From the NCBI GenBank assembly GCA_003133205.1, contig PKWK01000254.1, forward strand, positions 1 to 11,210: a DNA stretch of 11,210 nt, in the 5' to 3' direction. Position numbers and translations under genes: made by a program. The notes under the pieces are model-generated. The model saw only the letters and a list, made by a program, of their open reading frames with translations, was not told where the DNA came from and did no database searches. Below, piece by piece: positions 1-6,827 of the stretch (the stretch's first letter is position 1; every line of letters begins with the position of its first letter). The stretch comes from Granulicella sp. Its GTDB lineage: Bacteria > Acidobacteriota > Terriglobia > Terriglobales > Acidobacteriaceae.

Positions 1-620
1 GACGTGCTGGGGTTGTATGAAAGACCGCTCTCGGGAAGTGAGCCGGTGGTTTGTATCGACGAGAAGCCGGTAGTGTTGCATGAAGATACATGCACCCCCA
101 TTCCCATGCGGCCTGGACGAGTTGCCCGGCGCGACTACGAATACAAGCGATGCGGAACCGCCAACGTGTTTTGCGGCGTCGAGCCCAAGGCGGGACGGCA
201 CTTCACCAAGGTGACGCCGACGCGCTGCTCAGCCGAGTTCGCCGACTACCTGCTGAAGGTCGCCGCCCGCTATCCCGCAGCCGACACCATCCACTTGGTC
301 ATGGACAACCTCTCCACGCACACGCAGAAGGCGCTGGTGGAGCGGTTCGGGGACACCGAAGGGACCTGGTTATGGGACCGATTCACGGTCCACTACACAC
401 CCAAACACGGAAGCTGGCTGAACCAGGCGGAGATGGAGGTCAGCATGTTCAGCCGCCAGTGCCTCGGCAAACGACGGATCCAAGATATCGCCGCCTTGCG
501 CAAACAAGCTCAAGCATGGAACCGCCGCGTCAATAACGACAAGGCCACGATTCAGTGGAAGTTCACACGCAGACAGGCCAGAAAAACGCTTCACTACACA
601 ATCACGCGGTCAAAGCACTA
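1..620 (+). mobile_element. IS630-family insertion sequence, right end
   Basis: The right end is placed at 618-620 because reductase homology on the reverse strand stops abruptly there, after the residues 'KKYARN', and the transposase frame ends at the same point. The local sequence is CTAG (618-621); IS630 elements duplicate a TA target. The left end and its matching terminal inverted repeat are outside the window, so the boundary is inferred from the broken gene and not from paired repeats. Confidence 0.8.
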
Positions 621-621
621 G
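1..621 (+). CDS. IS630-family transposase, C-terminal part (5' end outside window)
   Basis: DDE-type transposase that cuts and pastes its own element into TA dinucleotides. The reading frame is already open at base 1, so the N-terminal helix-turn-helix half lies outside the window; 206 codons are visible. The three acidic catalytic positions can be seen: D20 in 'CIDEKP', D102 in 'VMDNLSTHT' and E144 in 'SWLNQAEME' (numbered from the first visible codon). These motifs and their order are typical of the IS630/Tc1-mariner group. A basic C-terminal tail follows. The TAG stop at 619-621 lies exactly on the element/host boundary, so it appears to be completed by the duplicated target TA. The element interrupts the reductase gene that follows on the opposite strand. 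Family assignment is secure; the exact IS name cannot be given. Confidence 0.93.
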   Translation, partial: DVLGLYERPLSGSEPVVCIDEKPVVLHEDTCTPIPMRPGRVARRDYEYKRCGTANVFCGVEPKAGRHFTKVTPTRCSAEFADYLLKVAARYPAADTIHLVMDNLSTHTQKALVERFGDTEGTWLWDRFTVHYTPKHGSWLNQAEMEVSMFSRQCLGKRRIQDIAALRKQAQAWNRRVNNDKATIQWKFTRRQARKTLHYTITRSKH

Positions 622-966
622 GTTACGGGCGTACTTCTTGGTGAGGCCGGCGATGATGCGTAGTTGGTGGCTGGTGAGCAGCCCATTTGGAATTGCGATG
701 CGCATCATGAAGAACTCTGTGGCCTTGCCCTCGCCACCCTTGCCGCCAGCTAAGCCCAGGCCGTCACCCTGGGAATAAACGCCCCACCAGCGGAAGTAGA
801 GTGCCCACTCGTCGGGGACGGAGTCACGGCCATCCCGGGCAAACTGGCGGATTTTATCGAACGCTTCCCAAGGGTTTTTGGCTAGCTTGAGGCGTTCAGT
901 CTTCTGGGCCTTGGTCTCTTTTGTGGGAGTGGCGTCTGCGGTGGCGAGGGAAGCGGGGGCAGTCAT
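619..966 (-). pseudogene. assimilatory nitrite/sulfite reductase, N-terminal fragment cut by IS630
   Basis: N-terminus of a siroheme/[4Fe-4S] ferredoxin-type nitrite or sulfite reductase, which would reduce nitrite to ammonium or sulfite to sulfide in the cytoplasm. The segment 'NPWEAFDKIRQFARDG' followed by 'PDEWALYFRWWGVYSQGDG', a 'GGKGGEGKATEFFMMRI' stretch and 'LTSHQLRIIAGLTKKYARN' matches the first ferredoxin-like half-domain of this family. The usual continuation into the substrate-binding region is missing: the frame enters IS630 DNA and stops after three foreign residues. About 115 of the ~550-750 residues expected remain, with no siroheme or cluster cysteines, so the fragment cannot be active. 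The start at 966 (MTAPAS) is preferred; an ATG at 978 is also in frame and a GAAAGGG motif sits just upstream of both. Nitrite versus sulfite specificity cannot be decided from this part. Confidence 0.87.
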
Positions 967-1279
967 GATGATGTACATCCCTTTCTTGGGTGAAGCGAAA
1001 ATAGAAAAGCCCGCGAGATTCGCAGGCGCTGGATGCTATTTGCTGGAAGGGGTCCGAAACTCTAAAAGGTCATCGAACAAGGCAAAGGCAACGGCGTACG
1101 GAATAACGGGAACAGATGCAACAAGCCCCGGTGTGCAGCACATAGTGGTTTGCCATTGCTTTCAGAATATCCGCGATAGGTTGATGCGTCAATGGAATTG
1201 AATGTACGCAAAGAAGGGCTCATTTTTTCGGGAGGATGCGGAGATTCACTTTTGGGATAAGGTCGCCGAGCGCCGGGAA
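967..1279. other. non-coding stretch upstream of the broken reductase
   Basis: No convincing gene is seen on either strand. Short open frames exist on both strands, but they have no recognisable motif, no good ribosome binding site and no family resemblance. The stretch presumably held the promoter of the reductase. I could not pick out a convincing promoter or operator. Confidence 0.5.
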
Positions 1280-1380
1280 AAGAGGTGCGGAAATACAGGC
1301 TCAGCAGCGTGATTACGATTATCCTATCCAATAGTATGATCGCTTTATTGCGGCTTGAGCCACATCGGTAGAAACTTAAA
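1280..1380 (+). repeat. 101-bp dispersed direct repeat, copy 1
   Basis: This aligns without gaps to 8362-8462 at a constant offset of 7082. By hand count 78 of 101 positions are identical. The best-conserved core is 1298-1318 (ggctcagcagcgtgattacga), and blocks around 'caatagta', 'attgcggct' and 'gagccac' are also shared. Similarity ends sharply after 1380. Both copies are in the same orientation. One frame of both copies gives similar short peptides (about 19 of 29 residues identical), but copy 1 has a stop, so coding status is unclear. The class of repeat is not recognised. Confidence 0.8.
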
Positions 1381-1387
1381 AGACGGC

Positions 1388-1627
1388 ATGCCCAAACCTT
1401 CCAAGCCCTGTAACGGTGAACTCAGTCAAGAAACGCAGCAGGCACTCCGCAAGAATAGAAGGCGGGCGCAATGGGGTACCTACCGTTGTGAGGTTTGCGG
1501 GCAGATGGTCGGAGTTCTGGAAGATGGAGGGCAATGGATTCCAGAACAGCATTGGCCCTCAATAGTGTATGCACCCAGAGACAAAGACGGACACAAGACA
1601 TACCCTTGGCTATCAGTCCACGGTTAA
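1388..1627 (+). CDS. small hypothetical CxxC protein
   Basis: A 79-residue protein of unknown function. It has a basic N-terminal half (residues 17-28, rich in Lys/Arg/Gln) followed by 'YRCEVCGQ' with a CxxC pair (C34, C37) and a 'PEQHWPS' motif with H55. This arrangement resembles a half zinc ribbon or a zinc-knuckle protein. The residue composition, with a single CxxC turn and many Trp/Pro/Gly, looks like a real protein and not a chance frame. The ATG at 1388 is chosen because it begins just after the end of the 101-bp repeat; an in-frame TTG at 1355 would start inside the repeat and has no ribosome binding site. The ribosome binding site at 1388 is weak. No neighbour suggests a function. 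Confidence 0.55.
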   Translation: MPKPSKPCNGELSQETQQALRKNRRRAQWGTYRCEVCGQMVGVLEDGGQWIPEQHWPSIVYAPRDKDGHKTYPWLSVHG

Positions 1628-1861
1628 AGTCAGTGGTTGGTGTGGGCATATAAACGGGAGCGACGGTCATATGGTGAAGGTTTGAGATTGTCGCGCTACG
1701 CCAGCGGCGTGATGGTCTTGTAGCTCGGATCAGTTTGGCAGAAGGAAACGCCCAACGGTTCGGCATTGACCCGGCAGAACGGTATAAGCCGCTCACGACA
1801 CCTGACCCCGCAGTATCTCGGGCGGGATAGTGGATGGGAAAAGCCAGGAGTTACCTTCACC

Positions 1862-2215
1862 TTAGAACATGACACCTCCGCCGAGGGTGACTGGGTCAGC
1901 GAATTGACTTTGTGCGCGATGGAGACGGGCAAGCCGGTTTCTTCGCGGATGCGCTTGTCGAGATTCTTGATCAGTGAGCCGCCACTCGTGAGCGCCGTGG
2001 TCGGAGATGTCGGTGGAGAGTTTCGGCGCCGTGCGCTCGAGCGCGACGCGAACGATGATCTCGATGCATTCAGCGAGTGCCTCGCAGAGATCGGAGTCTT
2101 CGATGACGATTATTCCGGGCACGCCTTCGATGAGGTTGCTCCCCATGATGTCTATTGTGATCGGCTTGTCATGAGTTTGCGGAGACGAGCCAAAGCTCTC
2201 CGCTGTGCGGCCATG
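1862..2215 (-). pseudogene. mreB: mreB C-terminal fragment, frameshifted
   Basis: Remnant of MreB, the actin-like cell-shape protein that guides wall synthesis at the inner membrane. Read on the reverse strand, one frame gives 'DKPITIDIMGSNLIEGVPG', then 'EALAECIEIIVRVALERT' and 'APKLSTDISDHG', which follow the MreB family in order. The frame then shifts near 2000, where the second frame gives 'LTSGGSLIKNLDKRIREE' and 'TGLPVSIA' (the MreB adenosine-site loop, normally LTGGGALL, and the next helix). It shifts back near 1890 to end 'ADPVTLGGGVMF' with TAA at 1862-1864, where intact MreB also ends. Only about the last third (~110 of ~345 residues) is present, and small internal deletions are apparent. 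It is a dead fragment; a working mreB is presumably elsewhere. The 234 bases between its end and the small CxxC gene hold nothing I can identify. Confidence 0.85.
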
Positions 2216-2245
2216 ACGACGTGTAGGCCTCAGCCCGGGTCTTGC

Positions 2246-2274
2246 TTGCAAAGCCTGACCGGTGGTGCTTGAAT
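2246..2274 (+). promoter_or_regulatory. possible sigma-70 promoter of the thiamine operon
   Basis: A TTGCAA hexamer (2246-2251), a 17-base spacer and TTGAAT (2269-2274) would start transcription near 2281, at the 5' edge of the riboswitch. Both hexamers are imperfect, so this is a weak call supported mainly by its position. Confidence 0.3.
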
Positions 2275-2279
2275 GGGAA

Positions 2280-2367
2280 CATTGAAGCAGGGGTGCTCCA
2301 CTTGCGTGGTGCTGAGAAATACCCTCGAACCCGATCCGGATAATACCGGCGTGGGAAGTATTCGATG
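2280..2367 (+). promoter_or_regulatory. TPP (thiamine pyrophosphate) riboswitch, THI element
   Basis: All conserved parts of the THI box are present in order: GGGGTGC (2290-2296), a short P3 stem (CCA...TGG), the invariant GCTGAGAAATACCCT (2311-2325), GAACCCGATCCGGATAATAC (2327-2346) and CGGCGTGGGAAG (2347-2358). P1 can be drawn as CATTGAA (2280-2286) with TTCGATG (2361-2367), including one G-U pair. P2 is GGGGT with ACCC, P4 CCCGATCC with GGCGTGGG, and P5 CCGG with CCGG. Known biology: this aptamer binds TPP and switches off downstream thiamine synthesis or uptake genes. It lies 62 bases upstream of the receptor start and so marks the whole operon as thiamine-repressed. Confidence 0.96.
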
Positions 2368-2393
2368 CAAAGCGTCTTGCGTTCGCGTGAGGT

Positions 2394-2422
2394 CTCTTGT
2401 TTCAGTCCATTGAAACCAAGAG
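2394..2422 (+). promoter_or_regulatory. Shine-Dalgarno-sequestering hairpin (riboswitch expression platform)
   Basis: CTCTTGTTTCA (2394-2404) can pair with TGAAACCAAGAG (2411-2422), an 11-bp stem with one bulged C and a 6-base loop. The 3' arm contains most of the ribosome binding site (AAGAGGAAG, 2418-2426) of the receptor ATG at 2429. There is no T-run, so control is more likely at translation than by termination. This fits the usual mode of TPP riboswitches in Gram-negative bacteria. That folding depends on TPP is inferred. Confidence 0.7.
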
Positions 2423-2428
2423 GAAGCT

Positions 2429-4750
2429 ATGCCCTTACTCGCAAACGCCTTCGTTCCTGCTTACAGATCGTCTTTAGTTTTGGCATCCGGTACGCGAGGC
2501 GCCTTCGTCCGTTGTGCGAATGCCGTGCTTTCTTCCGGTCGAGGAGGTATAGCCACGGGGCTAATGCTGTTGGCTTGCCTTGCTGCTCCGCTATGCGACT
2601 ATTCGCAGGACATCAGCCCGCAGTCGGAGAGCCCGAAGCCCACAACGTCAACGCCGCAGATACCGCACGTCACCACGTCGATCGATGTTTTCAGCGAGGG
2701 GAAGGACGATTACGTTCCCCTTGCGATCTCGATAGGCAATCTGGACGGGGCATCGATCCGGGAGACGCCGCTTTCCGCGACCGTGGTGACCCACGATCTT
2801 ATGACCGACCAGTTTTCGCGCGTGCTCTCCGACCTGGTGAAGAACGACGCCTCGATCGGTGAGGACTATGCTCCGGTGGGTTATTACGGAAATTTTGAGA
2901 TTCGCGGGTTCCCTGTCGATCTCGCTACTGGCCTTGAGCTTAACGGCATGACCATTGCTGGTGAGCAGGATGTTCCCCTGGAGAATAAACAAGAGGTCGA
3001 GTTTCTTAAGGGTATTGCTGGACTGGAGAGCGGAGTTGCCTCGGCTGGTGGTCTCATCAACTACGTTACCAAACGACCAGCCCCAGTTAAGGCTGTCGAC
3101 CTGGCGACCGACTCCCGGGGGACTGCCTATGGTGCCGCCGATCTAGGCGGGTTCCTTGGTAGCCGAAAGCAACTGGGCTTGCGCGTGAATCTAGCCGGCG
3201 AAAAACTTCAGAGCTACGTGAATGATGCCGACGGCTGGCGGGCCCTGGGTACGGCCGCGGCCGACTGGGTGTTGAACTCCAATGTGATTCTGAAGGGCGA
3301 CTTCGAATACCAGCACAAAGTGCAACGCTCAGTGTCTGGTTACCAACTACTGGGAGGAACGACTGCGCCCGATCCTGTATATCCCTCAACGATGCTGGGC
3401 GAACAAGCATGGTCCAAGCCCAACACGTTTGACACATTCAATACCGGAATCCGGCTGGACTATGCATTGCATCCCGACTGGCATGCCTTCGCGTCGGCGA
3501 ACTACAGCCATTCGCTAATTGACGATAACGTTGTCTATGCCTATGGCTGTTATTACCAGGCTGCCTGCATCCTCCCGGGCGGGTCCCCACCGTGGTTCTT
3601 TGCCCCGGACGGGACATATGACATTTATGACTACCGCAACCCTGGCGAGCTGCGCATCAATGCGCAGGCCGAGTTGATGGTAACCGGTCACATCAAAACT
3701 GGTGTGATCCACCATGATCTAGCAGTCGGAGGAGTGGCCTTCCGCCGCAGCGTGCAGCAACCTTCCAACTCAGTTTATGACTACGTGGGATCTGAGAATG
3801 TCTACCAGCCGATTCAACCGTTTCCCATTGAGTCGGTCTCGGGTGTGCCAGACAAAGCCGGTCTGCGCGTGCTCTACGAAGATAATCATCAGCCGGCTGC
3901 TGTGATACAGGACCGGGTTCATCTGCCCGGGCGCATTCAACTGATCGCCGGAGGCCGGTTCGATTCTGTGCGCGACCACAACTACGCCGGGGGCACCACC
4001 ACCGACAAGACCATCTGGCTGCCGCAATATGCGGTTATGTTCAATCCGGTGAATAGCCTGACGCTTTATGGGAACTACAGTGTGCTGCTGTCTTTGGGAC
4101 CGCAGGCGCCATTCTGGGCCGGAGGGTTCTATCTGCCCCCCTTCTACACGCGCCAGGTGGAGCTTGGTGCCAAGTTCCAGCCAGTCCAGCGCATCCTACT
4201 GGCCGCTGCGCTCTTTCGCATGCGCGCACCCTTCTTCTATCCCAAAGTTGTCGACGACCTGGACGGTCAAGATTTTGTGTCCGAGGGCCAGGAAACGCAC
4301 GATGGCCTCGAGTTCAATGCTCAGGGCAAGGCCACGAGTTGGATGCGCCTCACCGCTTCAGTGGCTACCATTCGCGCTCTCTCCGACGAAACGGGCACGC
4401 CTGCTTTCGACAACAAGCAGGTGATCAATGTGCCGCGCCTGCGTACAGCCTTCTTCGCGGATGTGGCGCTGCCTTATTTGCATGGACTGCATCTGATGCC
4501 GGGCTGGAGCTATACCGGACGCAAGCAGGCTACACGCGACGATACGGTGAGCGTGCCTGGCTATAACCTGTTCAACCTGGGCGCTCGCTACAACCCAGGA
4601 GGAGAGCAGGGCCGCGTCTCTTTCCGGTTCTATGCAGACAATGTCTCGGATAAGCGCTACTGGAAGGACACCGGAGCAAATTATGGTGATACCTTCATCC
4701 ATCTCGGCGCGCCCACAACAGTTCGAATTTCGGCCCACTACACCTTTTAA
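2429..4750 (+). CDS. TonB-dependent outer-membrane receptor, thiamine-regulated
   Basis: A 773-residue outer-membrane transporter of the siderophore-receptor-like class, powered by TonB-ExbBD. A long N-terminus with a hydrophobic core at residues 41-55 is probably the signal peptide. The plug domain spans about 98-222 and contains 'ETPLSATVVT', 'FEIRGFPVD', 'GLELNGMTI' and 'GLINYVTKRPAP', all typical of the family. The rest is the 22-strand barrel, with 'FYADNVSDKRYW' near the end and a C-terminal phenylalanine ('RISAHYTF'), as outer-membrane assembly requires. Length is normal. The ATG at 2429 has a good ribosome binding site inside the riboswitch hairpin. By sequence it could be taken for an iron receptor. 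The TPP riboswitch and the downstream PnuT-type gene instead point to thiamine or a thiamine derivative as cargo. It is the first gene of a three-gene operon, 30 bases before the kinase. Confidence 0.93.
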   Translation: MPLLANAFVPAYRSSLVLASGTRGAFVRCANAVLSSGRGGIATGLMLLACLAAPLCDYSQDISPQSESPKPTTSTPQIPHVTTSIDVFSEGKDDYVPLAISIGNLDGASIRETPLSATVVTHDLMTDQFSRVLSDLVKNDASIGEDYAPVGYYGNFEIRGFPVDLATGLELNGMTIAGEQDVPLENKQEVEFLKGIAGLESGVASAGGLINYVTKRPAPVKAVDLATDSRGTAYGAADLGGFLGSRKQLGLRVNLAGEKLQSYVNDADGWRALGTAAADWVLNSNVILKGDFEYQHKVQRSVSGYQLLGGTTAPDPVYPSTMLGEQAWSKPNTFDTFNTGIRLDYALHPDWHAFASANYSHSLIDDNVVYAYGCYYQAACILPGGSPPWFFAPDGTYDIYDYRNPGELRINAQAELMVTGHIKTGVIHHDLAVGGVAFRRSVQQPSNSVYDYVGSENVYQPIQPFPIESVSGVPDKAGLRVLYEDNHQPAAVIQDRVHLPGRIQLIAGGRFDSVRDHNYAGGTTTDKTIWLPQYAVMFNPVNSLTLYGNYSVLLSLGPQAPFWAGGFYLPPFYTRQVELGAKFQPVQRILLAAALFRMRAPFFYPKVVDDLDGQDFVSEGQETHDGLEFNAQGKATSWMRLTASVATIRALSDETGTPAFDNKQVINVPRLRTAFFADVALPYLHGLHLMPGWSYTGRKQATRDDTVSVPGYNLFNLGARYNPGGEQGRVSFRFYADNVSDKRYWKDTGANYGDTFIHLGAPTTVRISAHYTF

Positions 4751-4780
4751 CATGGAAAGCGAGAAGGGATAGATCCTCGA

Positions 4781-5971
4781 ATGAGTTCAGCCACGCATCC
4801 TGACGGCAATATGGCTCACGGCATGAATGGGACACTGGTGACTCCCGATTGGGTGCCGCTCACCCTCGAAGAAGTCCGCCCCGTGTTGCGTGAGTATTCT
4901 TTGGATGGAGATGATGTCCATCTGCTCTCGATTAGCCCGCGCCCTTTCTCGGCGGCCAGCGTGATTGCCGCACCACAAGGACAGGTCTTCGTTAAGCGAC
5001 AGGTGCGCAACGTGCGTGATGCCGCAGGCCTGGCCGAGGAACACCACTTTCTTGCTCATCTGCGTTCGAGGGGCATCCCGGTTCCCGAGGTCTTGCGCAC
5101 TACCGCCGGCACTACCTCTGTCGAAGCTGGAGAGTGGATATACGAGGCTCATCAAGTTCCGCCGGGCGTCGATCTCTACGTCGACGCGCTCGCCTGGACC
5201 CCATTTTTCAGCGTAGATCATGCCTGGTCGGCGGGTCGGATGCTGGCGCAAGTTCACAGTGCCGCGGCAGATTTCAAAGCTCCGGCGAGAAAGCCGCAGC
5301 CCTTGGTGGCCAGCTTCACGATCTTTGCAGGAGGCGATCCCAGCTTCGCTCTGGATCGTTATCTGGCGCAACATCCCAAACTAGCCAACTATCCGGCACT
5401 CATCGAGTGCCGCGAAGAGGCACTCGATCTGCTGGCCCCACACTATGCGCAGCTCGCGCCCTGGCTCAGATCTCTGCCGTCGCTGTGGACCCACAACGAT
5501 CTGCACGGGTCGAACTTACTCTGGAGCGACTCCGGCGACGCAGCGGAAGCGGTCGCGATCATCGATTTTGGCCTCGCCGATCGCACCAACGCCGTCTACG
5601 ACCTTGCGCAAGCGATCGACCGCAGTATTGTTGAGTGGTTAGTGCTGACGTCTGCCGGAGTAGATACTCGCGTGGCTGTACCGGTACATTTTGACTACCT
5701 GGAGGCGATGTTGACGGGCTACGAAGAAGTTCGTCCGCTTAGCCGAGCGGAGGCGCTCGCGTTGGCGCCGATGACCGCCCTTGGCCATGCTGAGTTCGCT
5801 CTATCTGAAGCCGACTACTTTTACGGCACACTCCACTCAGAGGAAAAAGCCTCCCTCGCATGCCCTCTCTATCTGTGCGGACATGCTCGATGGTTTTCGA
5901 CGCTGGAGGGACAAGGGTTACTCGACTACCTGCACACATGGGCGGGTAGTCGCCGACAGGGTCCAGGCTAA
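4781..5971 (+). CDS. APH/choline-kinase-family phosphotransferase, candidate thiamine kinase
   Basis: A 396-residue cytoplasmic small-molecule kinase. It shows the features of the aminoglycoside phosphotransferase/choline kinase fold: an N-lobe lysine in 'VFVKRQV' (K72), a helix with 'AEEHHFLAHLRSRGIPVPEV' (residues 85-104), the catalytic loop 'HNDLHGSN' (H238, D240, N245) and the metal-binding 'IIDFGLAD' (D262). All key residues are present, so it should be active. The gene follows the receptor by 30 bases and lies under the same TPP riboswitch. Known parallel: Escherichia coli ThiK, a thiamine kinase, belongs to this fold, and PnuC-type transporters depend on phosphorylation to trap their substrate. 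I infer that this enzyme phosphorylates thiamine (or a precursor) after uptake. Automatic annotation would likely say 'aminoglycoside phosphotransferase', which the context does not support. Later in-frame ATGs (codons 11 and 15) have weaker ribosome binding sites. Confidence 0.85.
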   Translation: MSSATHPDGNMAHGMNGTLVTPDWVPLTLEEVRPVLREYSLDGDDVHLLSISPRPFSAASVIAAPQGQVFVKRQVRNVRDAAGLAEEHHFLAHLRSRGIPVPEVLRTTAGTTSVEAGEWIYEAHQVPPGVDLYVDALAWTPFFSVDHAWSAGRMLAQVHSAAADFKAPARKPQPLVASFTIFAGGDPSFALDRYLAQHPKLANYPALIECREEALDLLAPHYAQLAPWLRSLPSLWTHNDLHGSNLLWSDSGDAAEAVAIIDFGLADRTNAVYDLAQAIDRSIVEWLVLTSAGVDTRVAVPVHFDYLEAMLTGYEEVRPLSRAEALALAPMTALGHAEFALSEADYFYGTLHSEEKASLACPLYLCGHARWFSTLEGQGLLDYLHTWAGSRRQGPG

Positions 5972-6098
5972 TGCATCTTCAGGATAGGTACAGAGCACCT
6001 CCACTCCCGCTAAGCAGATTTCGGCTCTAAGAAAAATTAACCCCACACTGGCGCGTGACGGTCCTATAAAGACCTTAACAGGAGAAGCGTAGCTCGAT

Positions 6099-6827
6099 AT
6101 GCCATGGCTCGAAATTATCGCTGCATTGTTTAGTCTAGCGGGCATTTGGCTCGGCACGCGTAGATATGTATTCTCGTGGCCAATCATTCTCGTCGCGAGC
6201 CTGTTGTACTTGGTGGTCTTCTATCAAGCACGGCTTTATTCTGATACTTTGCTGCAAGCGGTCTTCCTCATCTTTACGCTTTATGGGTGGTCGCATTGGC
6301 AACGCGGCGTAAGAAAAGAAGGAATTGTGCGGGTGGAACCGCTGGGGTGGTCTGCCGCGCTCATGGGACTAGCCGCGGGTGCTGTGGGCAGCTTCCTACT
6401 TGGCTTCGTCATGAAACACTATACTAACGCCGCACTACCGCGCATCGATTCGACGCTCACAAGCTTTAGCCTGGTGGCCACATGGTGGCAAACCCGTAAG
6501 CACACGGCAAGCTGGTTGCTGTGGATTTTAGTCGATTGCGTTTATACCGGCGTATTTCTTTATAAGAATCTCTATTGGACTTCTGCCTTGTACCTGTTGC
6601 TCGTATTGTTGGCACTGCTCGGACTGCGCGACTGGCAGCGAGCTGCCGATAGCCAACGTACTCAAACAGGCTGCCGCACGGCGGATGGTGTTAGACCCGG
6701 AGCACGTGGCTACATTGCCAACACCGCCATTGAAAAGTCCGAACTCGGCGGGGACATTGTCGGCCTCGAATGTGAACTCCTCTATGTCGTCGAGGATGGG
6801 GAGGAAGGCGACTTGACCGGGTTCTGA
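6099..6827 (+). CDS. pnuT: PnuC/PnuT-family vitamin transporter, probable thiamine transporter with foreign C-terminal tail
   Basis: A polytopic inner-membrane facilitator of the PnuC family. About seven hydrophobic segments lie between residues 5 and 176. Family hallmarks include 'RRYVFSWP', 'YQARLYSDTLLQ' and 'LYGWSHW' (residues 61-67), and 'SWLLWILVDCVYTGVFLYKN' with the conserved W and D. PnuC proteins carry nicotinamide riboside, and PnuT relatives carry thiamine. The TPP-riboswitch operon favours thiamine, driven by metabolic trapping through the neighbouring kinase. The start has AGGAGA about 12 bases upstream. The core should end near residue 185-189 ('LRDWQRAADSQ'). Residues ~190-242 are acidic and non-membrane, and are encoded by the antisense of a broken receptor fragment, so this tail is probably not functional. 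The 127-base gap after the kinase is longer than the first one and holds no clear terminator. Confidence 0.87.
   Translation: MPWLEIIAALFSLAGIWLGTRRYVFSWPIILVASLLYLVVFYQARLYSDTLLQAVFLIFTLYGWSHWQRGVRKEGIVRVEPLGWSAALMGLAAGAVGSFLLGFVMKHYTNAALPRIDSTLTSFSLVATWWQTRKHTASWLLWILVDCVYTGVFLYKNLYWTSALYLLLVLLALLGLRDWQRAADSQRTQTGCRTADGVRPGARGYIANTAIEKSELGGDIVGLECELLYVVEDGEEGDLTGF

Noticed and set aside
878..1201. 107-codon forward open frame overlapping the reductase start
   Set aside because: It is antisense to the reductase N-terminus for its first part and has no motif or ribosome binding site in the rest.
1640..1800. Remnant of mreC downstream of the mreB fragment
   Set aside because: A short reverse-strand stretch ('QTDPSYKTITPLA') is loosely reminiscent of an MreC C-terminus, but it is too short, interrupted by stops and without firm motifs.
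1766..2272. 168-codon forward open frame
   Set aside because: It is antisense to the mreB fragment, whose reverse-strand homology explains the sequence.
2365..2862. 165-codon open frame starting in the riboswitch
   Set aside because: It overlaps the receptor gene in another frame, starts in the P1 stem and has arginine-rich, non-protein-like composition.
2429..4750. Iron-siderophore receptor
   Set aside because: Sequence similarity to siderophore receptors is general for the class. Control by a TPP riboswitch makes thiamine a better cargo guess.
4781..5971. Aminoglycoside resistance gene
   Set aside because: The fold fits, but the TPP riboswitch, the receptor and the PnuT-type neighbour argue for vitamin metabolism; the shared fold alone does not show drug modification.
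6099..6827. Nicotinamide riboside transporter PnuC
   Set aside because: There is no NAD-salvage gene (nadR) nearby, and the operon is thiamine-regulated. Specificity is nevertheless not proven by sequence.
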